DNA of 64,000 nt from Hyperoodon ampullatus (lineage: Eukaryota; Chordata; Mammalia; Artiodactyla; Ziphiidae): NCBI GenBank assembly GCA_949752795.1, contig OX457064.1:38684368-38748367 (forward strand), read 5' to 3'. The position numbers were made by a program, and so were the translations under genes. Position 1 is the first letter of the stretch. Each line of letters opens with the position of its first letter. The notes beneath the pieces were generated by a model. It saw only the letters and a program-made list of their open reading frames with translations, made no database searches and had not been told where the DNA came from. Shown piece by piece: positions 10,244 to 21,199 of the stretch.

Positions 10244-12829
10244 ATATCACTGATGAACATAGATGCGAAAATCCTCAACAAAATACTAGCAAACAGAATC
10301 CAACAGCACATTAAAAGGGTCATACACTATGATCAAGTGGGATTTATCCCAGGAATGCAAAGATTCTTCAGTATATGCAAATCAATGAATGTGATAAACC
10401 ATATTAACAAACCGAAGGATAAAAACCATATGATCATCTCAATAGATGCAAAAAAAGTTTTCGACAAAATTCAACACCCATTTATGATAAAAACTCTCCA
10501 GAAAGTAGGCATAGAAGAAATTTACCTCAATATAATAAAGGCCATATATGACAAAACCACAGCCAACATCGTTCTCAATGCTGAAAAGCTGAAGCCATTT
10601 CCACTAAGATCAGGAACAAGACAAGGTTGCCCACTCTCACCACTATTATTCAACATAGTTTTGGAAGTTTTAGCCACAGCAATCAGACAAGAAAAAGAAA
10701 TAAAAGGAATCCCAATCGGAAAAGAAGAAGTAAAACTGTCACTGTTTGCAGATGACATACTATACACAGAGAATCCTAAAGACGCTACCAGAAAACTACT
10801 AGAGCTAATCAATGAATTTGGTAAAATAGCAGGATACAAAATTAATGAACAGAAATCTCTTGCATTCCTATACACTAATGCTGAAAAATCTGAAAGAGAA
10901 ATTAAGGAAACACTCCCATTTACCACTGCAACAAAAAGAATAAAATACCTAGGAATAAACCTACCTAAGGAGACAAAAGACCTGCATGCAGAAAACTATA
11001 AGATACTGATGAAAGAAATTAAAAATGATACAAACAGATGGAGATATATACCATGTGCTTGGATTGGAAGAATCAACACTGTGAAAATGACTATACTACC
11101 CAAAGCAATCTACAGATTCAATGCAATCCCTATCAAACTACCAATGGCATTTTTCACAGAACTAGAACAAAAAATTTCACAATTTGTATGGAAACACAAA
11201 AGACCCCAAATAGCCAAAGCTATCTTGAGAAAGAAAAATGGAGCTGGAGGAATCAGACGCCCAGACTTCAGACTATATTACAAAGCTACAGTCATCAAGA
11301 GAGTATGGTACTGGCACAAAAACAGAAATATAGATCAATGGAACAGGATAGAAAGCCCAGAAATAAACCCACGCACATACGGTCACCTTATTTTTGATAA
11401 TGGAGGCAAGAATATACAATAGAGAAAAGACAGCCTCTTTAATAAGTGGTGCTGGGAAAACTGGACATCTACATGTAAAAGAATGAAATTAGAACACTCC
11501 CTAACACCATGCACAAAAATAAACTCAAAATGGATTAAAGGCCTAACTGTAAGGCCAGACACTATAAAACTCTTAGAAGAAAACATAGGCAGAACACTCT
11601 ATGACATAAATCACAGCAAGATCCTTTTTGACACACCTGCTAGAGAATTGGAAATAAAAAACAAAAATAAACAAATGGGACCTAATGAAACTTAAAGCTT
11701 TTGCACAGCAAAGGAAACCATAAACAAGACAAAAAGACACCCCTCAGAATGGGAGAAAATACTTGCAAACGAAGCAACTGACAAAGGATTAATCTCCAAA
11801 ATTTACAAGCAGTTCATGCAGCTCAATATCAAAAAAAACCAAACAACCCAATCCAAAAATGGGCAGAAGACCTAAACAGACATTTCTCCAAAGAATATAT
11901 ACAGAATGCCAACAAACACATGAAAGGATGCTCAACATCACTAATCATTAGAGAAATGCATATCAAAACTACAATGCGGTATCACCTCACACCAGTCAGA
12001 GTGGCCATCATCAAAAAGCCTACAAACAATAAATGCTGTAGAGGGTGTGGAGAAAAGGGAACCCTCTTGCACTGTTGGTGGGAATGTAAATTGTTACAGC
12101 CACTATGGAGAACAGTATGGAGGTTCCTTAGAAAAGAAAAAATAGAAATACTATATGACCCAGCAATCCCACTCCTGGGCATATACCCTGAGAAAACCAT
12201 AATTCAAAAAGAGTCATGTACCAGAATGTTAATTGCAGCACTATTTTCAATAGCCAGGACATGGAAGCAACCGAAGTGTCCATCAACAGATGAATGGATA
12301 AAGAACATGTGGCATATATATACCATGGAATATTACTCAGCCATAAAAAGAAACGAAATTGAGTTATTTCCAGTGAGATGGATGGACCTAGAGACTGTCA
12401 TACAGAATGAAGTAAGTTAGAAAGAGAAAAACAAGTATTGTATGCCAACACATATATGAAATCTTAAAAGAAAAAAAATGGTTCTGAAGAACGCAGGGGC
12501 AGGACTGGAATAAAGACACAGATGTAGAGAATGGACTTGAGGACACGGGGAGGGGGAAGGGTAACCTGGGATGAAGTGAGAGTGGCATGGACATATATAC
12601 ACTACCAAATGTAAGATAGATAGCTAGTGGGAAGCAGCTGCATAGCACAGGGAGCTCAGTTCAGTGCTTTGTGACCATCTAGAGGGGTGGACTAGGGAGG
12701 GTGGGAGGGAGACGCATGGAGGAGGGGATATGGGGATATATGTATACATATAGCTGACTCACTTTGTTATACAGTGGAAACTAACACACCATTGTAAAGC
12801 AATTATACTCCAATAAAGATGTTAAAAAA
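10244..12829 (+). mobile_element. 5'-truncated L1 retrotransposon, antisense to AHR in intron 3
   Basis: About 2.6 kb of L1, starting inside the reverse transcriptase part of ORF2 and ending with a 3' UTR, AATAAA at 12812-12817 and a short A tail. Probable imperfect target duplications flank it (AAATCATGGGCCCA near 10230 and AATCACTGGCCCATA near 12830). The 5' truncation is usual for target-primed reverse transcription. It is inactive: no ORF1, no promoter and a broken ORF2. Confidence 0.93.
10253..12420 (+). pseudogene. L1 ORF2 fragment (reverse transcriptase and C-terminal part), disrupted
   Basis: The reverse transcriptase signatures [15 protein letters not shown] and SLFADD are readable, the latter being the catalytic motif. 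The frame is open for 389 codons to an in-frame TAG at 11420-11422, resumes in the same frame to about 11655, then is shifted by at least two small indels (about 11655-11700 and before 11920). The last segment (11920-12420) contains the Cys-rich [15 protein letters not shown] and the ending typical of L1 ORF2. No endonuclease domain is present. It cannot yield a functional protein. Confidence 0.92.
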
Positions 12830-13359
12830 ATAATCACTGGCCCATAATTTAAAGCAGTTTAACAAGTGTTAAGCATGCCACATTTGTCTATTTTCACTTG
12901 AGATAAAAAACTTCCTTATTACTTGACTACATAAACTAAGATGCGTGCTTAATCACATTAAGCAGCAATTATTAGAATGCTTCGTGTGACCTGAATAAGG
13001 GGTCTTTACGTTTCAGCTAATATACATAAAAATCCTCAGCTAGAGGCAGGAGGAGGACGACTCATGGTTGAATATATTTAATTTTTTCTAACATAATGGA
13101 AGCAAAAGTTAATTTTCGGTATCAGGGATTTGAACACAATTACAAAATTATAATAAAATCTTATAAATTGTTAGGTTACACTTAAGCATTTACTGAATGA
13201 ATGGAGTTACTGAAACTTACGGCTACTTTTTGTCACAATGGCAGATTAAGTTCTCCACTCAGTTCACTGGGAAGAACTGAAAATTATTATGTAATAGTAA
13301 TAGCGCAGATTATAGCATACATCTGTTCTGTTTTGTTTTATTTTATTTAACGAGTTTCT

Positions 13360-13470
13360 TTTTTTTTTTTACCATTTTTTAAATTGAAGTATAGTTAATT
13401 TACAGTGTTGAGTTAGTTTCAGGTGTACAGCAAAGTGATGCAGTTATACATATATATATATTCTTTATAG
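13360..13470 (-). mobile_element. Short L1 3'-end fragment
   Basis: TTGAAGTATAGTTAATTTAC and GTGTACAGCAAAGTGATGCA are standard cetartiodactyl L1 3' sequence in reverse. About 110 bp only. Confidence 0.8.
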
Positions 13471-14064
13471 CACACATCTTCATTCTGTCTTTCTTTAATA
13501 AGATAAATACCTGAGAATTTTAACTGAGAATCAAGCATTGTATCAGATCCAAAAGAAAGAAAAATTGGAAAAGATTTAAAATACTTTTATAGACAAATCT
13601 ACTAGAAACTCTCCAAGTTCTAGCGCATCTGTAGCAAGTTGATAAGTCACACATAGATGCTAAAAGAAAATATAGTTATAAGAACACATTGAAAAAAATA
13701 GACTTCAGGTTAAGAACAATTTCAAACTATTTAACAAATAAAATTATTTTAATGGAGCTATATTCCTCAAAACATATACGTAAATCCAATGTCTTAAATG
13801 AGAACCTTTAAAATAATCTAGGAGTTCTTGCTATTTAAAGAAATGCAACACAGAAAGTGATAACTAGACTTCTAATAAATATACTTCATAAAATTCCATT
13901 TTTTCATGTACAATACTAACATTATACCACTATTGTACTTCAGATGAAAGTGGTATGAAACGCTGGGTGAGTCCTAAATAAACTGGGGATAATTAAAAGG
14001 CTGTTAATTAATTCTCCATTTATAATTGTCCTAATGAAAACGAACTATATTTACTACAATTTAC

Positions 14065-14168
14065 CTGCAGTAAGAATTCTCCTTCCTGCAAGTTCAGGCC
14101 TTCTCTGAATTTTGTTCTACAGTTGTCCTGGCCTCCATTTCTGTCAGCTGGGGTGGACTTTAATGCAA
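14065..14168 (-). CDS. AHR: AHR coding exon 3 (linker between bHLH and PAS-A)
   Basis: Encodes residues 85-119, beginning [17 protein letters not shown] and ending EGEFLLQ. The acceptor ATAG ends at 14169 and the donor GTAAAT starts at 14064. Phase enters at 1 and leaves at 0. The stretch after Asn-Cys-Arg reads TKFREG and is one residue shorter than my recollection of human AHR, which shifts the numbering of all later residues by -1 relative to human. This linker is known to vary between mammals, so the change is probably tolerated. Identity is secure from the flanking conserved blocks. Confidence 0.96.
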
Positions 14169-14358
14169 CTATGAAAAAAAGGGAAAAACAATGATATAGT
14201 ATACGTGGTTTTTAAAATAAGCAGTTTCAAAGAGCTATAATAAAAACCTCTGTACACCAAACACAGAGATAATTTGAAAAATTGGTATCTACTGGTACTA
14301 CAGTAACTAAGTGAACAATCCTTTGCCAGTGGGTGGTTTCCAGTCAGCTGACAGATTG

Positions 14359-14656
14359 TTTTTTTTTTTTTTTTTTTTGGCTGCATTGGGTCTTCGTTGC
14401 TGCGCGGGCTTTCTCTAGTTGCAGCGAGGGGGGCTACTCTTCATTGGTGTGCAGGCTTCTCATTGTGGTGGTTTCTCTTGTTGCTGAGCACAGGATCTAA
14501 GCGCGGGCTTCAGCAGTTGTGGCTCGCAGGCTCAGTAGTTGTGGCGCACAGGCTTAGTTGCTCCGCGGCATATGGGATCTTCCCGGACCAGAGATGGAAC
14601 CCATGTCCCCTGCGTTGGCAGGCAGATTCTTAACCACTGTGCCACCAGGGAAGTCC
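14359..14656 (-). mobile_element. CHR SINE, long form
   Basis: T tract (minus-strand A tail) followed by the long CHR body with CTGCATTGGGTCTTCGTTGC, ending at the head CACCAGGGAAGTCCC. Imperfect target duplications CTGACAGATT (14348) and CTGACAGGTT (14657). It lies in intron 2, about 190 bp upstream of exon 3, in AHR sense orientation. Confidence 0.93.
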
Positions 14657-14939
14657 CTGACAGGTTCTTAAAGATAACTTTTGATGAGTTCACTATATGA
14701 TTTTTGGCATATTACTTGAGGAGTTTCAAAGAATTGCCATGACATTGCTATAAACACTCCTCCAGTTCTTATCTATTTAGGAGAATAAGGTTCCTCACAA
14801 CCTAACCTATAAAAATATTTTTAATATGTCTCTACATATTTATCTTAACAGCTGTGAACTACTGGGTGGTGAGAAGAATCAACCAAATGCCTTATTAAGA
14901 AGTATATGTCCACTGAGGTTAGGATCCTCTTGTCTAGTT

Positions 14940-15215
14940 TTAAGGTAAAAAAACTGTTAGTAGTATTATTAAGTTCACGTTAAATTTATAGATCAATTCA
15001 TGGAGAATTAATGTCTTTATGATGTTGAATCAATCTGAGAACATGTATGTTTTCCCATTTGTTCAAGTCTGTATTTTTTGTCCCACTAGAATGTTTTGAA
15101 GTTCTCCACAAAAAAGTATTTTTATGTCTATTCCTAGGTATTACACCTTGTAATGTGGCTTCTCTTTCATTATCATCTTCTAGTTGCTTATGGATTGCAT
15201 ATGTGAACGGGAGTC
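14940..15215 (-). mobile_element. Old L1 fragment (L1M-type)
   Basis: Resembles reversed L1 ORF2, for example GGAGAATTAATGTCTTTATG, a TTTCCCATTTGTTCAAGTCT block and CTATTCCTAGGTATTACACC. Decayed, with no usable frame. Confidence 0.65.
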
Positions 15216-15429
15216 TGACAGGATGGTGGGATGCTTACTATAGAGGGTAGCACGCTGTAATGCTGCATCTCCCCACCTTCCCATCTCTCTCCGCATTGTG
15301 TGTGTGTGCATGCATTTATAGTCTGGGAGGCAGCACAGCTGAACAGAAATAATAATTGCTACCATTTACTTATTTAGCATTTTTCCAAGCACTCTCAAAT
15401 GTTTTCTCAGTTAAAACATGTGGATGGAC

Positions 15430-15645
15430 ATTGGTACCTGACAGAGCTGAGTTCAAATCTCAGCTCTGCCTTTTCCTAAATGTGTGAGCTTTCTGAGCCT
15501 GTCTCCTAATATGTAAAGTAGTAATTGAAAAAGCAAACAAACAAACAAAAACACCCTGCAGGGCCGTTGTGAAGAATAATTAGAATATATGTGAAGTTCC
15601 TGACATAGAGCAGCTCAATATTAGTTGGTAGCTTTAATTATTAGC
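15430..15645 (+). repeat. MIR SINE (forward)
   Basis: GAGTTCAAATCTCAGCTCTG, CCTTTTCCTAAATGTGTGAG and GGGCCGTTGTGAAGAATAAT follow the MIR order. Confidence 0.75.
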
Positions 15646-16841
15646 AGTATTTCCCAAAGCTCATAGATTGCCCTGTTATAAAGTTTAAACTTTTAGACAC
15701 TATTACACCACCTTTCTATTTTTCTGATCTTTTTTTAACCTGTGATATTTAAAATAAGAGAAACCATTAAGCCAAACCAACTGTGACGTTCCTTTTAAGA
15801 TTTCTTATTTCATTAGATTTTTAAGCGCTAAGGATAATCTGGCTCAGTGATAAGCTGGAGATATATTAATAACCAGATTTTTCTCTCAGTTTGAGCAAAG
15901 CATCACATATAAAACATTTTCATGTGTGAAACATATTTTCTGGTAAACCATCAGTGCATGTGTCACACTGGACTCTTATGCCAAGTCCTTGCCTTTGCAG
16001 AACTTGAAGCATATCTCTTTGAAACAAGAAGCCAAAAACCTGGCATCTGAATATAACAATTCCAAAAGGCCACAGAACAGATTTCCTTAGGCCAAAATAT
16101 AGTTTGAGGTAAATTAACTGATCTAACAGTTAACCAAGACCAAAGGAAAGGCTTAATCTTTTCTCGTTGAAAGGTAAAGGACAGAGAGGGCTTTCCTCCC
16201 TTTCTATCCTGTAAGCTTTGTTGTTCCTTGCTTTCCAGTGGCCACAGTTGCTTGAACACATTAAAACCTCACAATGTAAGCGTTAACTACACTCTCCTAC
16301 TTTTCCAAAAGCTCCAGTACGAGGCACAATTTAAGAGTTATACCAAATATCAGTAAGATTTGCTATTAGAAAGAAAACAACAAAACCCAAACCCTGACAT
16401 TATGAAAGAAGCAAAGTCATCCTAAAAATGGATAGATATTAATTGTGTCAAATTTACAATGTCTAAATTTTCTTATTAGGAATCTTTTAAAATTAACTTT
16501 TTAATCAGTGGAATGATGTCAGTTTCCACTAGAGTTACTGGACCACTGAGAAGCTGAATAAGAAATGAAAGAGGCCATTCATCTCAGTAACTTACAATTT
16601 GTTTCTGGTCTTGTATTGGGGATATTAGCCAATGTAATTAGACATTAGACAGACTCTGACTTTAAGTAGGGCCTATAAGCTATGGAAATGAAGAACTAGA
16701 AAAGAATGTCAAAAATATTAGTAAAGAATGTCAAAACTATTAAGTACCAGGATGGAATTTAATTAAAGTATTAGAGGAACTTAAAAAAGAATGAATTCTT
16801 TCTAAACAACAATGCTTACAATTCTAAATGTTAGAAGGACA

Positions 16842-16847
<6 letters not shown>

Positions 16848-16888
<41 letters not shown>

Positions 16889-17076
16889 GCGTGGGCCTCT
16901 CACTGCCGTGGCCTCTCCCGTTGCGGAGCACAGGCTCCGGACACACAGGCTCCGCGGCCATGGCTCGCGGGCCCAGCCGCTCCGCGGCATGTGGGATCTT
17001 CCGGGATCGGGGCACGAACCCGCGTCCCCTGCATCGGCAGGCGGACTCTCAACCACTGCGCCACCAGGGAAGCCCC
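16848..17076 (-). mobile_element. CHR SINE, short form, with a long A tail
   Basis: The plus-strand T run (16845-16883, 39 bases) is the A tail of a minus-strand insertion. Body and head are nearly free of decay at CpG sites. Perfect target duplications AGAAGGACAATATTT at 16833-16847 and 17077-17091. The long pure tail and intact CpGs point to a recent insertion. Confidence 0.95.
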
Positions 17077-17577
17077 AGAAGGACAATATTTAATACGTAT
17101 GTATAACTACTGCTTAAGTAGGAAAAGTGGTAAGTGCATTTGGGGGAAGCATCACTGGAGGGTTCTTCCAAAAACAAGCAAACAAGTATTTCTGTTGCTC
17201 TCTTGTTTAAGGCTAATAATTAATCAGTTAAGAATTTAAGTAAATATTGTGCAAAGATGAGTCGAGGAAGGGTGCACTCCCTTCCCATTCTCATCTAAAA
17301 AATACTAATATGACTTTTTAGAAAACTTATTTTATGTCCTAGCCACCTGACCCAAACTATGTAATTTTTGCCTTTCCATGAAGTTTGTCCTCTATTTCTT
17401 GATCTCATACCTACCACCTCTCCCTTCTTAAAGTTACTGGAAGATGTATTAATTAATACTACTCACTTTCACATGTACATTTCTTGCCCTGATCAGAAAG
17501 CAATAGAAGAGTAAGAAGATGATGTGGGGATATGCCTTCCTACCATCTGAGTGGCCTTAAATAATTTCCTTCATAAT

Positions 17578-17795
17578 AATATGTGATACTTAGAGCCCAC
17601 ACTGTATGCCAGGCAGTCTCCATGTATTACATCTTATTTATTTAATCTTCATAAGAGTTCTATGGGACTGGCCTTACTGTCCTTTCAGTAGATTAGGAAA
17701 CTGAGACTTAAGGAGGTTAGGAAACTTTCCCAAGGTTCTAGCTTTAAGTGGTAGAGCCTAGATAAGAACCCAGGTAGCCTAATCCTAAGTGCATG
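17578..17795 (-). repeat. MIR SINE (reverse)
   Basis: ATGCCAGGCAGTCTCC, TAGGAAACTGAGACTTAAGG and TAAGTGGTAGAGCC match reversed MIR. A separate forward MIR remnant (GTTTCCTCATCTTTAAAT) follows at about 17846-17946. Confidence 0.75.
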
Positions 17796-17949
17796 AGCTA
17801 TTATTAACCACCTACCAGACTTCTCTCCCATGCTAACCACCTTTGACCATTAGTTTCCTCATCTTTAAATTAGGTCAGTGATACCTCTGGAGACAAATTC
17901 TTGTGAGAGCTAAAGTAACATGTAGAGTACCTGGGTTAATGCCTGAATC

Positions 17950-19740
17950 TATAACTGACAGTCAAGGATGGAGAAAATGGGCTATATGCTGAGTTCACCC
18001 ACCCTCAAACCATTATGGAAGCTTACACTAAAAGTTGCAAACTAGGGATAATTGAGTGTTTTCTCATCTCTAAACAGGGAGTATTAATGAGTGTCTAACA
18101 GGACTGCTATGGTGACTGTGCAACATAAGTTTGAAGGTACTTCAAACTTGTAAATTGTTATAAAAATTATATGCATCATCAGATGCAGAAGACACTTTAA
18201 TCATTACACCCCTGGAATTAAATACATGGCAGTTCATAGAAACAAAATATAATATCTGAAAATAAGTCATAAGCCAGTTCTGCTACTCGGGAAACACTGG
18301 CCGTACTGAAGAAACATTTGTTAAAATCCTCCCCATATGTGCAGGAATGGCACACCTTCCAAAGTGTAAGGCTCTGACTTTCAGCATTCAGCAGAATATT
18401 AAGATAATAAACCATCAAAATATTTCAACTATTTGCTCTTTGAGAGATCAATGATGCAATTAAACAAGAATTTAATTGATAATGGAATTTAGAGTGTAAA
18501 TATATCACAGCATTATCAGATTGTAATATTATCCATATAATTAGTACCAACTGATTCAAGTCTTTTTCCCATATTCAAGTGTTATTCCCACATGCATTTA
18601 ATCATATCCATGTTTCCTAATATGGCACTTTCCTTCCTTATACATCTAAGCTCAGATTTCCCATTTCTCCCTACAAGCCAAATATTTCCTCTTCAAAAAA
18701 CATGCTCTGAATTTTTCAAGAGAGAAATTCACGGGGAACAAATATTGGCATGTGGTAAACTATACTTTGTATTTTGTTACTGTAGTTGGCATTTAAACTG
18801 AAAGATGACATGGTACATGTTTTGCCAGGAAAAAGCATAAGCCTTTTTAATCTCTAATTGTTGATATAAGTTCAATTTATTTTACAATAATGTTTATCAT
18901 CCCCCTTTATTACTTCTGGTAGGAAAAGTTAAATTCCATTCCCACATTCATATAAGCATAAAAGAGAGCAGAGCTATCATCCATTATGAAATTCAACCAA
19001 CTACATCTATAAATCAGAAAGTAGTATTTCTTGAATATAAGGAAAAATCCCCAGTCTAGTATGGATGAGTATTTACAAATAATTTCCAATCATATATAAG
19101 TGTACCTAAAAAGAGTTCCTTCTAGATCCTTTGAGGTAATAGATATTTCACTTCAGTAACATCAAGTTTGTTTGTTTGTTTGTTTGGTAAATGAAGCATT
19201 GTCCTTTTGAGGGAAAGAAGGAAGAAACTGAAAATCTTTTTTAAAAACTATGTTATATTCTAAGTTTTCAGGAGACAAAGATAAGGTGTACACAGTTCAG
19301 TGCTTTCTGATGATATTCACAGATTTTTTTCTGCCTAGAAGTTTCTACTCACCAAGGCAGAATAAAAGTAAATTCAGGTTTTAAAAAGGCACATGTTAGT
19401 TTATATCTTTATGAATGAATGTAAGTTGCATAACTGGTGGTTACTGTCTTTTTAGCAAATCTAAAGAAACACATCATTCTAAAGCTGCAAAAATCCTTAA
19501 AAGTTAGATCTATTCTCACTCTCGATTAAGTGGGAACTAACTTCCAAAGATGTTACTCAACATTTTTCCAGTTTTACATTTAGTTACATGCAATTCTACT
19601 GTAATGATATGTTAGGTCTCTGAATTAATGAAACCAACTAGAGCAATTAATTTACCTTTTCAGTGGGGAATGAGTTGCATTTAGCTTTCCACATAAACAA
19701 GAGTGGAATTAAAACTGCATTCTAAGTAGGAAAATTTAAT
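17950..19740. other. AHR intron 2 segment without recognised genes
   Basis: AT-rich sequence. A short (TTTG)n run is at 19166-19185. The part around 18590-18800 may be decayed L2. No exon, RNA gene or clear recent insertion is visible. Confidence 0.5.
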
Positions 19741-19749
19741 CAGCCAGAG

Positions 19750-19929
19750 CAGTGATTCTCAAACTTTCATAGACATTAGAATCATCTGGAAGGCTACTGA
19801 AACACATTGCTGGACCCCAGCCTCTAGAATTTCTGACTCAGTAGGTCTAGGATGGGGCCCCACAGTCTGCATTACTGACAAGTTCCCAAGTGATGCTGAG
19901 GGGCAGGTATCACATTTTGAGAACTAGTG
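19750..19929 (+). repeat. MER5A-like hAT-Charlie remnant with terminal inverted repeats
   Basis: Begins CAGTGATTCTCAAACTTT and ends TTTGAGAACTAGTG, an inverted pair. The interior has GAATCATCTGGAAGG, CTGACTCAGTAGGTCT and GGGGCCCCACAG typical of the family. Confidence 0.88.
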
Positions 19930-20137
19930 ACTTAGAAAATCAGGATTTAGGAAATAACTCACAAATGTTCTGGATCTCATTCCTTCGTACTTTCTAAAAT
20001 TATCTTTCCTCTGCTTAAAGAGTTCATTATTAATATGCCTTCAGGAGGTAATTCTAATCCCAATTTTATAAAGATGAAAGTAGAACCACATAATTTACTA
20101 CTGAAACACAGGGCAATGACAAAAAATTCTGTATGTA

Positions 20138-20348
20138 CAGTTGACCTGTGAAAAACATGGGGTTTGAATTGGGCAGGTCCACTTACATGTGGGTTTTTTC
20201 CAGTAAATAATACAGCACTACGTGATCGTGATTGGTTGAAACCATGGATGCAGAACTTTGGAGATGGAGGAACCATGGATATGGAAAGCCGACTGTAAAG
20301 TTATACGCCAATTTTCGACTAACCCTTGTGTTGTTCAAGGGTCAACTG
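20138..20348 (+). repeat. Tigger-like (TcMar) non-autonomous DNA transposon
   Basis: Terminal inverted repeats CAGTTGACC and GGTCAACTG are flanked by TA duplications (20136-20137 and 20349-20350). The interior reads GGTTTGAATTGGGCAGGTCC and ends TTGTTCAAGGGTCAACTG. Known family assignment is by pattern memory; the structure is directly visible. Confidence 0.85.
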
Positions 20349-20734
20349 TATACAATTTAAATTTTATAACTGTGGTTCACAAAGATCTTACTTTTTAGGA
20401 TAAACCCACTACACACTTAAAACATCAGACAGGCAAGCATTCTTACTGTCCATGCTGAGAAGATGAAGACTCTGTGGAACAGTGATGACAAAGGTCTAAT
20501 CTAAAGCCACAGGGTTAGTAACCAAACTACCCCCATGCCCCCTGCCTGCTGGTGCTCCCCTTACATGACAGTCTCCCTCTACTGGGCCAGGACAAAGAGA
20601 GGGAAGCTGCCTCTGTAACACAGAGACTAGACACTTGAAACTAGACACTATCAAAAATGCAGGAGGCAACAGAATATTCTGTATAACTGACCATAAAGGC
20701 ACTCCCACATCATGTGGGCAAATTTAAGGCTAGA

Positions 20735-21195
20735 AGAATTCGATACAGACAATTCTAGGTTCATTAAGTTGATCCAATTTGACTGTCTCTTCTCTCAACC
20801 TCCCACTGCTGACACCTGAATGGCTTTATGTCTTCTATGGACAACGAAGAATCAGAAATTACCTCCTCTAGTATTATTATTTTTCTGTAGACTTTAATTT
20901 CACTTTAGTTTACACTTTCACGTGCAATTTTCTCTTTGCCCCTTTAAGAACTTGAAACACCAAATGAAGTCATCTTTGAGCAAACTCATTATCACCATAG
21001 CACAGTTTCATATTCCACACACAGAGATGTGCTTTCCTCTATCTCTGGCCATCCTTAAAGCATTTTATCTTTGGTATTTTCCCTCTTATTCTATATGCTT
21101 TCCCCAGGAATATTTTATTCACTTTCATAGTTTAAAATACTATTCCAATGACATTATGATGACTCCAAAATCTAAATCTCCAGCTACAAACAAAT
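20735..21195 (+). repeat. Decayed L2 LINE (forward)
   Basis: The stretch ending ATGATGACTCCAAAATCTAAATCTCCAGC, read in pieces of the L2 reverse transcriptase region, together with ATTCACTTTCATAG upstream, fits an old L2 copy. No open frame of length. Confidence 0.55.
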
Positions 21196-21199
21196 AAAT

